This document shows, piece by piece, positions 12,419 to 22,901 of a DNA stretch of 64,000 nt. Where the stretch lies: contig JAMXDE010000017.1 in assembly GCA_026770025.1 (NCBI GenBank), positions 1,116,001-1,180,000 on the forward strand, read 5' to 3'. Position 1 is the first letter of the stretch; the number at the start of each line of letters is the position of its first letter. The position numbers and the translations under genes are program-made. This stretch comes from Craspedostauros australis (lineage: Eukaryota > Bacillariophyta > Bacillariophyceae > Mastogloiales > Achnanthaceae). Below the pieces are notes generated by a model. That model saw only the letters and a list, made by a program, of their open reading frames with translations. It had not been told where the DNA came from and searched no databases.

Positions 12419-13579
12419 CTACTCAGACGTCGACGACTTCTTCCGTCTCCTTCGCTTCTTCTTGGGTTCGTCGCTGCTGTTGCTGTTGTTGTTGCCACCC
12501 TTCTTGGACTTCTTGCAGCTGAGTGGGTTGGGTGCCTTCGCCTTTTGTTTCTTGCGCTCCCGATGGCCGGGGCGCGTGGCGTTGAAGGAGATCTTCATGG
12601 ATCCGGTCGCACCGTTGACGTTGAAGCCCTTCGCGGATCCCTTCGCCGATGCGATCGTCTTGACCTTCGTCGCTGCCTGGATGAGCTGGTGCTCCGCATT
12701 CTGCAACGAGCCCTTCGTCCACTTGTCCACCTCCTCGCGCTGCGAATGATACTGGCTCGCCTTCGACGGATTCTCCAGCAGCAGGACGGACTTCTGCGCC
12801 AACCTCAAGATGGGCACCGTGCCCAGCCTGCGCAGATTCCTCAGCAATTTCTCGTCCTGCGATGCGACGAAGTAGGGGTAGCTGTGCTGACGATCGGGCG
12901 ATGAGGCCGTGGCCGCGGAATGCACGATATGTCGGTGAATGGGCGCCTGCGGAGACTCATGCTGTTGCTTCGACCGACGACGCTTTCGTGGCGTTGCCGT
13001 CTCCGCCTTTGCATCATGATCATTCGCATGGCCATCTGCGGTATGCTCTTTATCCTTGTCATCGTTGTCATCCTGTTCATCGGCTTCCTGTTGCGTCTCC
13101 TGCTGCTTCGGCAGATGCTCCACGACACACTCCCTCTCAATCCACTTCAGCGCTTCTTCGACAGCGAATGCCTTGTCGTGCTTGCGCTTGTGCAACCGCT
13201 TGAGCAGCTCGCTGAGTTCGGCCTTGGTGGATTCCAGGATGTGGTACTTGACCGTCACGAAGGAAGCCTGTTCGTTGTAGCTGCTGTTGTTGGCAGAACC
13301 AGCATGCGCTCCGTTGCCATCCCTCGTTGACGATCTCATGTCCCTGCCCTGCGGCGAGAATGGCTTCGGCGCGGATGCTCCCAGCATGCCCGTGCGCGTG
13401 GACATGTGACGCTCCACGCTGAGGAGCTTGCCAACCCTCTCGCGAATGTCTAGCTTGGACTGCGCCATCTCCACAACGAAGTCTCCATCCAGCAGCACAG
13501 CGTAGGGAGGCTTGAGGCCGATGGTCCTCGCAAAGTGCTGCAGCGTCTTGCGCGCCTTCTTGGCTCTTCCCGATCTCAT
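12419..13579 (-). CDS. UTP23: UTP23-like rRNA-processing protein (PIN-domain, FCF1/UTP23 family)
   Basis: The 386-residue protein begins MRSGRAKKARKTLQHF, the basic start typical of UTP23, then PYAVLLDGDFVVE (first PIN strand with its Asp) and HMSTRTGML. After a long insert comes YFVASQDEKLLRNLRR followed by GTVPILRLAQKSVLLLENPS, the most diagnostic UTP23 block. UTP23 belongs to the small-subunit processome and acts in early 18S rRNA maturation in the nucleolus, where its PIN domain is thought to be largely structural. The C-terminus is a Lys/Arg-rich tail ending KKKRRRRKKSSTSE, a likely nucleolar signal. Odd here: an acidic-then-basic insert of about 70 residues (QQEADEQDDNDDKDKEH onward) precedes the last PIN strand, and the usual zinc-binding Cys/His cluster is only partly present. 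The ATG at 13579 is the first in frame. Confidence 0.8.
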   Translation of the reverse strand: MRSGRAKKARKTLQHFARTIGLKPPYAVLLDGDFVVEMAQSKLDIRERVGKLLSVERHMSTRTGMLGASAPKPFSPQGRDMRSSTRDGNGAHAGSANNSSYNEQASFVTVKYHILESTKAELSELLKRLHKRKHDKAFAVEEALKWIERECVVEHLPKQQETQQEADEQDDNDDKDKEHTADGHANDHDAKAETATPRKRRRSKQQHESPQAPIHRHIVHSAATASSPDRQHSYPYFVASQDEKLLRNLRRLGTVPILRLAQKSVLLLENPSKASQYHSQREEVDKWTKGSLQNAEHQLIQAATKVKTIASAKGSAKGFNVNGATGSMKISFNATRPGHRERKKQKAKAPNPLSCKKSKKGGNNNSNSSDEPKKKRRRRKKSSTSE

Positions 13580-15942
13580 CGCGTTGCTCACGAACGGCTA
13601 TAGTGCTTGTTTGGTATTATACAACACTACTATAATACACTATAATACCGTCAGTGTATGCAAGGGGAAGTGCTTATTGCGTTATTGTTGTTGGTTCCGC
13701 ACGTCAGGATCTGTTGCATGGTACTCGTAGCAGTGATGGATGGATCGATGGATCGATGGATGGATGGATGGATGGATGGATACGGTCACTTCGTTGCCTT
13801 TGTGTGCCCTTGTTTGGTGTGTATTTTTGGCGCCATTTTGTTGTGTCGTTTTTGTTGGTGGTGAGTCGTCAGCCCATAACCAATTTGATCCACACGAGTA
13901 AGATGGAACGAGTCGGGCTTCATGTCGGTCCCGAATTGATCGCCGGAATCAATCGGAGTGTAAATTTGGCACGTTTGGATTGATTGAATTTCTCAACGGC
14001 CGGACATCGCCAGCATGGTCGTGCATACTGTCTTGATTCACGCGAGGCGGGCAAGCAGTCGAGCCACATCATGTGTGAGATCTCGGCTTAACTGTCCTGC
14101 TTGAATCGTGCGTTCGCGAACGGCGTGTGGACACACGAACAACAAACGCGCCAGGTTTTCCGCGATGGAGAAGCATCCGTTGGTTGGGATGAAGTGGGTT
14201 GGTGCATCGCGCACCTGCGCAAAGACACGCAGAGATGATGCAAGATTGGCGGTTGGAAGTATAGGGACAACACCACCACAACCAACAGCAACAGGAACAG
14301 GAACAACAACAAGAATAGTATCAGTATCAGTATCAGTGTCGGAGTCTTGGACACGACATCGACAACAAGCACAACGCCTCCGCAAGAGGAGAACCATTCC
14401 CTCCGATTATCCCGTGTTTCTTCTTGCTGCGTTGCCGGCTCTTGTCAACAAGGAAGGCATGAGCGATCGTGAGTGTTGGGTGATTCTTGGCAATGTCCCC
14501 CTTCCGACACCATGCCCACGTTGATGATCGTGTTGATGATCGTGTTGGCGTTCGTGCAGATCCCAACGTCAATTCATGTAAATGCTCATCCTGTTGATGC
14601 GAATACAAACGCTGCTCCGCTCGCAACCTCGATGTGAAGCGTTCCACATTCAATTCAGCAACGGATACATTTCTCGTACAGCGCGATCTACTGGTATCGT
14701 ACAATATAATATCATTCTTCGCCACAAAGGCACAACGGATGAACATTCAAGTTCTCGCAGAGGAGGACGAGACTTTGTGACAACAGACACGCATCACACT
14801 TTGGCGGCTTCCCAACTTGGCTTGGCCTGACTTGAATTGACTTCATTTCGCTTGCCGACCCGACCGCCGACTCTGCTCGCACTCGTATGAACATATCATT
14901 CATGCACAATAGCAGTGGAGCACGACCAACTGAACACCACCATCCTCTTCGATCACTGACATCGACACAGAACTGAATTTGGCGAACGCATCTCCCATCG
15001 AAGGAGCACCGCAACGCATCAGTCCACAAAGCACCAAGACCGAAAGACGGCAACGCAAAGAACTCAAGCCAGTCATTGAGCAGGACAGATACCGCACTCC
15101 ATAGAATACAAGTATTGCCTCTCTCCTCCTGCTGTTTCTCCATCTCACCCAGAGTTGCACCTTGGAGGCACTCGGACCATCATCAAATTCAAATACTCAC
15201 TCTACTCTGCGCATGGTACTGTGATATTATATAATAGATTAATTAGTACACAGGCAGCCTCTCGACGATCGAGATCACAGTCAGAGCAACAGTCAGAGCG
15301 ACAGTCAGAGCAACGACCAACCACCAACATCATCAGAATAGAAGGCAGCATCTGAATCGGTGATCCGCAGTCCCACAGCAGACCACAACAGACCACAACA
15401 TACAAATACTGAACTCTGGGCAGCACTCGGATTCACATAAAACCAAGCAATCCCGCAACCACACTATCGGCCTCCGAGTTCACCTGCAACATCAGCGCAC
15501 ACGGTGGTCTGTTCCGAATTGCTGACGCTCTGTCCTCAGTCAACTCATTCGGAGTCTCTCATCCGCATTCAAGTCACACCTGATCCAACCCAATCGCAAC
15601 GTGCACACTCCGCGGCGCTGATCCACTCTGCCACACCATATCCATACTCTACCCATAACTCTACCCATACCCATACTCGCACAAACGGCATCCAATCATC
15701 CCCAAGACACTACACTGGTCACAAACCACGCCGCAGCTTTCATTAGAAGCACCCAGCACCTCCAGCCTCTATTCGCATTCCTCAAGCATCGCTCCATTTG
15801 GTGATTGCCAATCCAGATAGAGCACATAGGATTACTATCGGAGCAACGGATCATTCAATCTCGACCGTCGCGTGCTGACCTGATCCGGCTGGAGGTGTGC
15901 GACAACAGCCCATTCGAACTTGCTCCGACTATATCCGAAATC
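13580..15942. other. Intergenic between divergent UTP23-like and RING genes
   Basis: The two flanking genes are transcribed away from each other, so this 2.4 kb should hold both promoters and the 5' leader of the RING gene. It contains a GGAT microsatellite, an ATCAGT repeat near 14,318-14,336 and CA-rich low complexity at 15,560-15,740. No gene recognised. Confidence 0.5.
13735..13781 (+). repeat. (GGAT)n microsatellite
   Basis: About eleven copies of the tetranucleotide GGAT, two of them interrupted by CGAT. It lies upstream of the UTP23-like gene. It is visible directly and is expected to vary in length between strains. Confidence 0.95.
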
Positions 15943-18900
15943 ATGTTCCTTTTCAAGAAGGGCAACAAGCAAGCCAGTGCTGGCACAATCGCCAACAGCG
16001 ACATCAATACCAAGGGAAAAGCAAAAGCAAAGAATGCTTCATCGACCACGGAACGTTCCAAATCCGGGACTGCACCTTCCGCTGCGGCGTCCTCTCGCAC
16101 CAACGGCAATGGCAACGGCAATGGCAGCACCGGTTCCAAGCCACATGAAAAGAAGAACTCTACCAAGGCCAAAGCCAAAGCCAAGGCCAAGGCAGGTGCA
16201 ACGGCGAAGACAAAGGCCAATACCCCATCGCTGCGCCAATGGTTCAGTGGTTCCGCAGGGAACAAGCAGCAAACCGCCTCCGCCAACAACAAATCCCACG
16301 GCCTGAAGATCCTGAGCGGGCGTGATGCGGCTCCTTCCTCAGATGGCTCGTCAAACGGTCGCAACGAGTTCTACCATGATGACAGTAACGACGACGGCGA
16401 CAACAGCAGCCTGGATATGTCCCTCTACACAAGCATGTCCAAATCCACCGTGCACTACAACCGTCACACCATTTCCAACGTCGGTGGGGCAGTGATGGAT
16501 GACTGCACTATCGGGACCAACGGCGCCTACGACACGGAGGTCGTCCAAGTGCTGCTGGCGCGAAAATCACTGGGCATGCATCCATCGCCAGAGCCAAAGC
16601 CAACGCGTTATGGCAACGACTCGAAGTCGCCAGCGGGAGCACTGCCATCGTCTTCGTCCTCTGCATTCTTCGCACCAAACCAGCAATCAGCTTCACCTGC
16701 CACAAATAAGGTCGCTACGGATACAGTGGATCAAAGTGCAACCAAGCACATGACTTCCATCGCACCAGCGCCAGCATCTGACATTGCCACCGTCCACAAA
16801 TCGATCGAGGCCCGTGACGGCAACCAGGACCTCTCAGTTCCAGATCTGCAACTGACACCAACTTCAGTTGACAGCAAGCCTTCTGCTGCGGAAACCCAAC
16901 AGAGTTTCATGCGTGGTACTCCCATCAACAACACCAAAGGGACAGCCAACAGAATTCCCAAAGCCACCATCTCCAACTCTTCGTCGATGAGCTTTGAAGA
17001 CGATCGACCGTCGGCCAGCCCCATGTGGAAGCACACGTCGCAAGTCGTCAACAAGACGCCATCGAACGTCACCGCTGTCACGACCACGTCCAGCATGGGC
17101 ACCGAGACATCGTCCGCGTCTACGCCTACATCCCAACTGGAAATGGCAACGACCATCGGGCGCGCATCGAGCATGGACGCATCGCCTCGATCTCTGCCAT
17201 CGCCCAAATCGCAGCAGAGATTCGACTTGGCCTACTGGCAATCTATTCGGAGGAAGCAGTTGGGCCACCGTGAAGATAGAGGAGGCAGGACTACGATCAA
17301 TGGCAGCCACCGTCATGATGCGCTTGGATCCAACCCCCGTGCAGCCCAACGAGTCAACGACGACGATCACTACACGGGCCCCGTCGACTTGGACCTCACC
17401 ATCCCCGATGATGGCGCGCTGCATTCATCGCAGCTCCTGTCTGCGCAAGATCGGCTTGGTCTTGCTGTGAACACAGAGACAGCGAGTCCTGGCCCGTCCG
17501 CCAACTCAGACCACAAGCCCAGAATGGACAGAGATGCACCGGATGACGAATGGTCAGCCCATTCCAGCGACAACAGCCTGCAATCAGGCAAGCCAAGCAG
17601 CGAGGCCACCTTGAAGATGGGATCCACACTATCATCCATCGCGCGCTACTCCGAAATGGCAACTGGCAAACAGAACAAGGTTGAAAGACATCGTCAGTCG
17701 CGCGCACCGCTCAATCCACTCAAGATTCATCACCAGAAGCAGCAACATCGATCTCAAGGACAGAAGCATGGTCTTCCTCCCCAATTTGCAAAGCAACGCG
17801 CGCCTTCGACTTCGCGCAAGAGCAGCACCGTTGCTGACCTGAAGAGACCAACGGATTCTCCCAATCTGAGAACTGATGCGCAAGCACGCGATGAAGCGCA
17901 CAGCGACGCAGTACATCCACATCCAACAACCGACGTGATGGCGCCTTCGGTTGTGACGCCTGATAGCAAGAAATCCCCAGCATCGCCGTTCTCGTACTCG
18001 TACGACGATCCACATGCTGGCGCGAAGAAGCAACGTTCGGAGCCATCACAGCATTCGCACGATTCCTCGACGCTGTGGCAATTCTCACCTCAAAACAGCC
18101 AGCACACAAGGGGCGAATCCATTGGGGCCCTCCTCACACCTACTGCAGAACAATCAAGGCGCACCTTCGATCACGCTGCTGATCCCAGGGGTACTTTGAA
18201 GTCTCAAGCTGAAGCGGCCAGCTTGTATTGTGCAACAACGGCAATCAACGATCCTACCGTGCAGGTGAATGCTGTCGCAACCAGCTCGCCTGTCAAGCCG
18301 GTGGCACACAAAAGAGCGTACAACACTGGCCCGGTTGATCTCGACATTGATCTGGATGATGTGCTATCGCAGCCATCGGCATCGCCAAAATCGTGCGACG
18401 ATTCCTTGCTGCATTCATCACCCGCATCCTCGACTATCATGTGGGACATGCTGTCTCAGAACACCCCCGGCCAAAAGGTCAATGCGAACGGTGGCAACGG
18501 CCCAGCATTGCTCTTGTCGAAGCCCATCCTTGTCCGCGATGAATCGGAAGGTGCTTCAACGCTGGACAATTCATCCGTCTTTCAATTCTCCCCGCAATCG
18601 TACGACGTTGATCAATGCCTTGCCTCTCCGGCAGAAGGGAAAGTCGTGCAGCAGCAGCAGCAGCAAACTCAGCCGGCCAAGGTGTACATTGGCGCGATGC
18701 AGCCCAAATCGTTGCTTGGCACATTCACTGATCCTCTTGAGAAGTCCAAGCAACGGGGCATGCCATCTCGCGATGAAGAATTTTCGGTCGCATCCGTCGA
18801 GGAATGGTCCGACCATCTCACCGAAGTCACTCCTACCCTCTTGCCGCCGCCGCCTCCACCGGAGGCTGCACCGATGCCGCACCTTGACGAGCAGGCAATG

Positions 18901-21537
18901 GAAGTCAGACAGTCGTCTTCTGGCGAAAATGGACAGCAGCGGCAGTTGCAACAGGAGCAGCGCGGTCGTGCTCAATCGAATGTGGTCATGGTGGCAAAAG
19001 ACAATTCATCGTCTGCGGTCGGTAGAGTAGCAAAGAAAACGCCACCCGGCCGATCCAGATACCACAGAAACGGCGGTGATGCCATGAATGCCACATTGAG
19101 CAAATCAAATCTGCAACCGGGCAGTGCCAAGCGTCATCATCCGTGGTCCATGCCACAGTCGAAGTACTTCATGACGAACTCGGATCACAGCCGTTCCATC
19201 AATCAGGGAGTCCCACCATCCGATGAAATCCACTCCTCCCAGCTTGTGAACCACCACAGCACGAGTCCAGCACTATCACCGCTGTCGTCCCAACCACGCA
19301 TCATTGCATCCAGCGCACCCAGCCCATCTTCGCCGGCTCATCAGCAGCTGGGGCGAGGAGGAGGAGACGGCGGCAGAGGATCGGATGTTCGTGATATCAC
19401 CAACGGCGAGGCATTGATGGATCAGGACTCAACGACCTCATTCACGGAGGTGTCAGAAGGTTATATCTCGTTCGGCCTGCCCCATGAGATTTCGAATGAC
19501 TCATCCGATTACAGCTTTGATCTGATGAACGCATCTCCGGTCCATGGTCGTGGCATGGATCAGCACCAGAGCGATGCGTATCGTCAACGTCCCAAACAGT
19601 TCGAGGTTTATGGTGGGCCAGTTGGCAACGGTGGCCTTGCCGGCATGGTCGCTGGCGGCAAGCTGGTGGTCCAGCAAGACGATGCTCTGTCGGATATGTC
19701 GTCAACCATCCACAAGCGCATGTTTCAACAACACGAGGACAGCAACGCGATCATGGTCACGGCAGCCATGCTATCAAATGCGACCAAGCTGTTGGATTTG
19801 ACGGGATGCGTAGCACCCAATTCAAAACAAATGCTTCAGAATGAGTACGAATATCATGATCGTGACGATGATGCTAAGAATCATGATCGCGTTGATATCG
19901 CTTCGATCCCCCTTCAGTTGCAACGTCTCTACCAACAGCAGCAGGCGCAGGCGCATGTGAACTCGCACGACCGATCCCAAGATCTCGACCCTGCTTCCTC
20001 CGAACGCAAACAGATGGTGAAAGACGGTGCTGCGCTCGGTGGCGAGATTTCGGACGATCATGATCATGGCATGCGAGAACGCCGTGGTGAACCCCGACGC
20101 CGCCGTCACGGTCATCGAAGTGCGACGAGGGGTGGAGGTAGCAACGATGACGATCTCTCCACATCATCCGAGGAATCAGCAGGAGCTGTCCTGCTGACGA
20201 AGGCCGAGCTGGACCGGCACATGAAGAGATTGGAAGGCAAGGTCGGTTCTCCACCTCGTCAACTCGTGCCAGCCGAAGAGAGGGATGTCAACCCGTTGGC
20301 AGGGTATCAGCTGTGGAGCATGGAGCGTGAGAAGATCATGCAGAAGCAGCAGAAGCTCGCCAAGCAGCAGGCAAAGGCAGAGAAGAAGGAGATGAAGAAA
20401 CGCCGCGGCGTGCACAGTCGCGGCGGCAGCGTCAATACTAATCCGAGTACTGAGAACGACGAGAACTACAGCATCGATGGCATAAAGGTCGCCGGCGGCA
20501 TCCAAAAAAGCAGGTCGGCACCCTCCCATGCGCAGCGCATGTCACAGACTTCGCCCACCGTGACAACCGCAACATCCCTCAGTGCATTCGCGCCAACCTC
20601 ATCTGCACCTGGAAGCGGAACCGGAACTGGAGCATCAATGTCCAAGCCGCCGCAGCCCAAGCCGCCGCAGTCCAAGCGAACGATGGAGAAGAAGTCCGGG
20701 AAGAGGCGCTGGCGATTGTTCGGACGTCGAAAGAAGGACCGCCGAGGTACCCCAGGCAAGGCCAACACTATGGACAAAATGGGAGTGAGCGAACACGAGG
20801 ACGTCCTACGGAGCATTTCTGGCGATGAAAATATCTCGTTGCAGCTCGCCGACTTCATATCCGTCACGCACGATCGGGGTGAGATCGAAGAACCGACGGA
20901 GGTTGCGGAGCTATCGCTCGCACCGATGGACGCAGCCGCCCTGGAGTGCCAGCACCCAAACGGCGATTCGTTGAACAACGACAACAGAACCGCTTTCCTG
21001 GCGCAACAGCATCTCGAGAAGGAACGTCGCAAGGAGACGGAGGCACGAACAGTGCGATCACGGTGGGAAAAGAGGGAGGCAGAACGAATCCGACACCTCA
21101 AAGAGCAGGCCTTGATCGAAGCCCGGCGAAAGGAGGCATCCGGCCCGCCGCCATCGCATTCGTTGCGTCGCGTCCCATCCAAGACGAAATCGCTGGGCGA
21201 ACAGCTGTCCGTGATCGACTCGATCAGCCACCAACGAGGAGGAGGCCATCACCATCGCAGCTGTTCCAAGTCGATGGACGGATCCTTCGCATCGTACCCC
21301 AGCACGAGGGACACCCCTTCCGTTTCCGCATTGTCGAAGCAATCGCTTGGGAGCAGCACCATCATGCTCGCCCCCTGCACCATTTGCGGCGCTGCGGAAC
21401 GGACCCACATCGCCATGCCCTGCATGCACTACGCCTTCTGCGGAGAATGCGTGGAGGAGCTGCAGGCGCACGGTAGCGACGTCTGTCCCGTCTGTGAGGT
21501 TACCGACATTGCATTCACCAAGGTTTTGTTAAATTGA
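15943..21537 (+). CDS. Giant disordered protein with C-terminal RING-HC finger (putative E3 ubiquitin ligase)
   Basis: One uninterrupted frame of 1,864 residues from the ATG at 15943 (MFLFKKGNK). Over 1,700 residues are Ser/Gln/Asn/Pro/Lys-rich and predicted disordered by composition, with a Lys/Ala tract (KAKAKAKAKAGATAKTKA) near residues 65-85. Short motifs recur: TGPVDLD near 477 and 794, HSS(Q/P) near 494, 823 and 1096, and FSPQ near 712 and 880. A Lys/Arg/Glu-rich probable coiled coil lies near 1,680-1,740. Residues about 1,811-1,852 form a C3HC4 RING: CTIC, ten residues, CMH, CGEC, CPVC, the spacing of RING-HC ligases such as the XIAP or MGRN1 type. Such domains recruit E2 enzymes; substrate and location are unknown. 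The gene stands alone, divergent from the UTP23-like gene. Confidence 0.8.
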   Translation: MFLFKKGNKQASAGTIANSDINTKGKAKAKNASSTTERSKSGTAPSAAASSRTNGNGNGNGSTGSKPHEKKNSTKAKAKAKAKAGATAKTKANTPSLRQWFSGSAGNKQQTASANNKSHGLKILSGRDAAPSSDGSSNGRNEFYHDDSNDDGDNSSLDMSLYTSMSKSTVHYNRHTISNVGGAVMDDCTIGTNGAYDTEVVQVLLARKSLGMHPSPEPKPTRYGNDSKSPAGALPSSSSSAFFAPNQQSASPATNKVATDTVDQSATKHMTSIAPAPASDIATVHKSIEARDGNQDLSVPDLQLTPTSVDSKPSAAETQQSFMRGTPINNTKGTANRIPKATISNSSSMSFEDDRPSASPMWKHTSQVVNKTPSNVTAVTTTSSMGTETSSASTPTSQLEMATTIGRASSMDASPRSLPSPKSQQRFDLAYWQSIRRKQLGHREDRGGRTTINGSHRHDALGSNPRAAQRVNDDDHYTGPVDLDLTIPDDGALHSSQLLSAQDRLGLAVNTETASPGPSANSDHKPRMDRDAPDDEWSAHSSDNSLQSGKPSSEATLKMGSTLSSIARYSEMATGKQNKVERHRQSRAPLNPLKIHHQKQQHRSQGQKHGLPPQFAKQRAPSTSRKSSTVADLKRPTDSPNLRTDAQARDEAHSDAVHPHPTTDVMAPSVVTPDSKKSPASPFSYSYDDPHAGAKKQRSEPSQHSHDSSTLWQFSPQNSQHTRGESIGALLTPTAEQSRRTFDHAADPRGTLKSQAEAASLYCATTAINDPTVQVNAVATSSPVKPVAHKRAYNTGPVDLDIDLDDVLSQPSASPKSCDDSLLHSSPASSTIMWDMLSQNTPGQKVNANGGNGPALLLSKPILVRDESEGASTLDNSSVFQFSPQSYDVDQCLASPAEGKVVQQQQQQTQPAKVYIGAMQPKSLLGTFTDPLEKSKQRGMPSRDEEFSVASVEEWSDHLTEVTPTLLPPPPPPEAAPMPHLDEQAMEVRQSSSGENGQQRQLQQEQRGRAQSNVVMVAKDNSSSAVGRVAKKTPPGRSRYHRNGGDAMNATLSKSNLQPGSAKRHHPWSMPQSKYFMTNSDHSRSINQGVPPSDEIHSSQLVNHHSTSPALSPLSSQPRIIASSAPSPSSPAHQQLGRGGGDGGRGSDVRDITNGEALMDQDSTTSFTEVSEGYISFGLPHEISNDSSDYSFDLMNASPVHGRGMDQHQSDAYRQRPKQFEVYGGPVGNGGLAGMVAGGKLVVQQDDALSDMSSTIHKRMFQQHEDSNAIMVTAAMLSNATKLLDLTGCVAPNSKQMLQNEYEYHDRDDDAKNHDRVDIASIPLQLQRLYQQQQAQAHVNSHDRSQDLDPASSERKQMVKDGAALGGEISDDHDHGMRERRGEPRRRRHGHRSATRGGGSNDDDLSTSSEESAGAVLLTKAELDRHMKRLEGKVGSPPRQLVPAEERDVNPLAGYQLWSMEREKIMQKQQKLAKQQAKAEKKEMKKRRGVHSRGGSVNTNPSTENDENYSIDGIKVAGGIQKSRSAPSHAQRMSQTSPTVTTATSLSAFAPTSSAPGSGTGTGASMSKPPQPKPPQSKRTMEKKSGKRRWRLFGRRKKDRRGTPGKANTMDKMGVSEHEDVLRSISGDENISLQLADFISVTHDRGEIEEPTEVAELSLAPMDAAALECQHPNGDSLNNDNRTAFLAQQHLEKERRKETEARTVRSRWEKREAERIRHLKEQALIEARRKEASGPPPSHSLRRVPSKTKSLGEQLSVIDSISHQRGGGHHHRSCSKSMDGSFASYPSTRDTPSVSALSKQSLGSSTIMLAPCTICGAAERTHIAMPCMHYAFCGECVEELQAHGSDVCPVCEVTDIAFTKVLLN

Positions 21538-22295
21538 TCGTGACAGTGGATATCTGAATATTACAGGAACGCAACTACAAGTAATGTTAGAGAAGTAATA
21601 TAATAATAATAGATTGCAACACGTTGCCAGGGCCGATACTATTCGAGTAGAGTACGTTTGACCCCGACCAAGTGAGCAGAGGAGAGTATTGTACTTACGT
21701 GCTCATTCATATTTAGCACGTGGCGATGCCGCTGGTGTTCTCCAACAACTCGATCTGCCCTGTAGTGGTCTATATATGTCGCTGTAGACTGCATTACTCG
21801 CGACTGTGATTCACGAGTAGAAGCAATGATGAGTCAGAACACATCATGTTGATGATCGAATGACGATAAACGCGAGCGTTGGGTTCGATCCATTCGGCAA
21901 TCATGCATGGTTGTGTCGATGACGATGGCGACGATGATGACGGTATTGGTTGCGGTGGCTGCGTTGGTGATGACGGTAGTGGCGCCGGTGGTTGGGGATG
22001 CGACTGGTGCAATGAGAACGATGATGTGTGCGATTGATGGGTGGTTGTGGATGCGTGGAATGCTCTGTGAGTGTCTCTTTGCTCGTACATACCTACTATT
22101 CTCGGGATGTGAAGTGACGTACGCCACTATTCGACTCTGTATTGGCATGTGCGGCACTATGGTAACGCGAGAGGCATTCAGCCTTCCCATCCGCAAGGAT
22201 CATCCGTTCGATTGCATCCTCACAAAAGATCCAAGATCCACAACATCAGCATCAGTAACAACAACGTCACTATCAGTATCAATATCAATATCACC
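21538..22295. other. Intergenic and 5' leader of peroxiredoxin Q
   Basis: AT-rich downstream region of the RING gene followed by the upstream region of the peroxiredoxin gene. The last 70 bp before the ATG are (CA/AT)-rich with repeats of ATCA(G/A)T. No separate gene recognised. Confidence 0.5.
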
Positions 22296-22901
22296 ATGTT
22301 CATCCGATCCCTCCTCGTCGTCGCCCTCGCCGCATCCGGTGCCAATGCCTTCGCACCAGCCTCCGTCACAGCTCCAACCAGCGCCGGTTCGTTGACCCAG
22401 CTGAACCTCGCCGAGGGCGAGACCGCCCCAGACTTCTCCCTCGTCGACCAGAACGGAAAGACCGTCACCCGCTCCAGCATCAAGAAGCCACTCGTCGTGT
22501 ACTTCTACCCTGCCGACGCCACCCCAGGCTGCACCGTCCAGGCCAAGAGCTTCAACGAGGAGGTCCAGGCCATCCGCAAGACCTACGGCGCCGACCTCGT
22601 CGGCATCAGCGGACAGGACGTCGAGTCCAAGCAGAAGTTCGCCGCCGACCTCGGCCTCAGCTTCTCCATCCTCGCCGACGAGGGCGATGAGGTCCGCAAG
22701 GCCTTCGGTGTGCCAAAGGCCGCCTTCGGACTCTTCCCAGGCCGCGTCACCTACGTCCTCGACAAGAGCGGCGTTTGCCAGAAGGTGTACAACGAGCTCG
22801 CCGATGCTGCCTCGCACGTCGAGGTTGCCAAGGACGCCCTTGCCGAGCTCAAGTCATCTTCCTCCGGACCAGGCAACCCGTTCAGCAAGATCTTCGGTTA
22901 A
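22296..22901 (+). CDS. PRXQ: Plastid-targeted peroxiredoxin Q (BCP-type thiol peroxidase)
   Basis: 201 residues. A signal peptide (residues 1-18, [18 protein letters not shown]) is followed by FAPAS, the phenylalanine-led cleavage motif that directs proteins across the four membranes of a secondary red plastid. The mature part is a thioredoxin-fold peroxidase: [23 protein letters not shown] with the peroxidatic Cys79, [14 protein letters not shown], and [12 protein letters not shown]. PrxQ reduces peroxides using thioredoxin and protects the chloroplast. Unusual: the resolving cysteine normally five residues after the peroxidatic one is Lys84 here, and a Cys occurs at 161 where relatives usually have valine. 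The codon bias is strong (C-ending codons), unlike its surroundings, suggesting high expression. The ATG at 22296 is chosen because only this start puts the signal peptide first. Confidence 0.93.
   Translation: MFIRSLLVVALAASGANAFAPASVTAPTSAGSLTQLNLAEGETAPDFSLVDQNGKTVTRSSIKKPLVVYFYPADATPGCTVQAKSFNEEVQAIRKTYGADLVGISGQDVESKQKFAADLGLSFSILADEGDEVRKAFGVPKAAFGLFPGRVTYVLDKSGVCQKVYNELADAASHVEVAKDALAELKSSSSGPGNPFSKIFG

Noticed and set aside
11708-12904. 398-codon frame on the + strand
   Set aside because: Lies mostly opposite the UTP23-like gene, whose motifs are unmistakable; Leu/Arg-rich antisense shadow.
15943-16300. Possible histone-H1-like or nuclear basic protein from the Lys/Ala tract
   Set aside because: The tract is short and only part of a 1,864-residue disordered protein ending in a RING finger.
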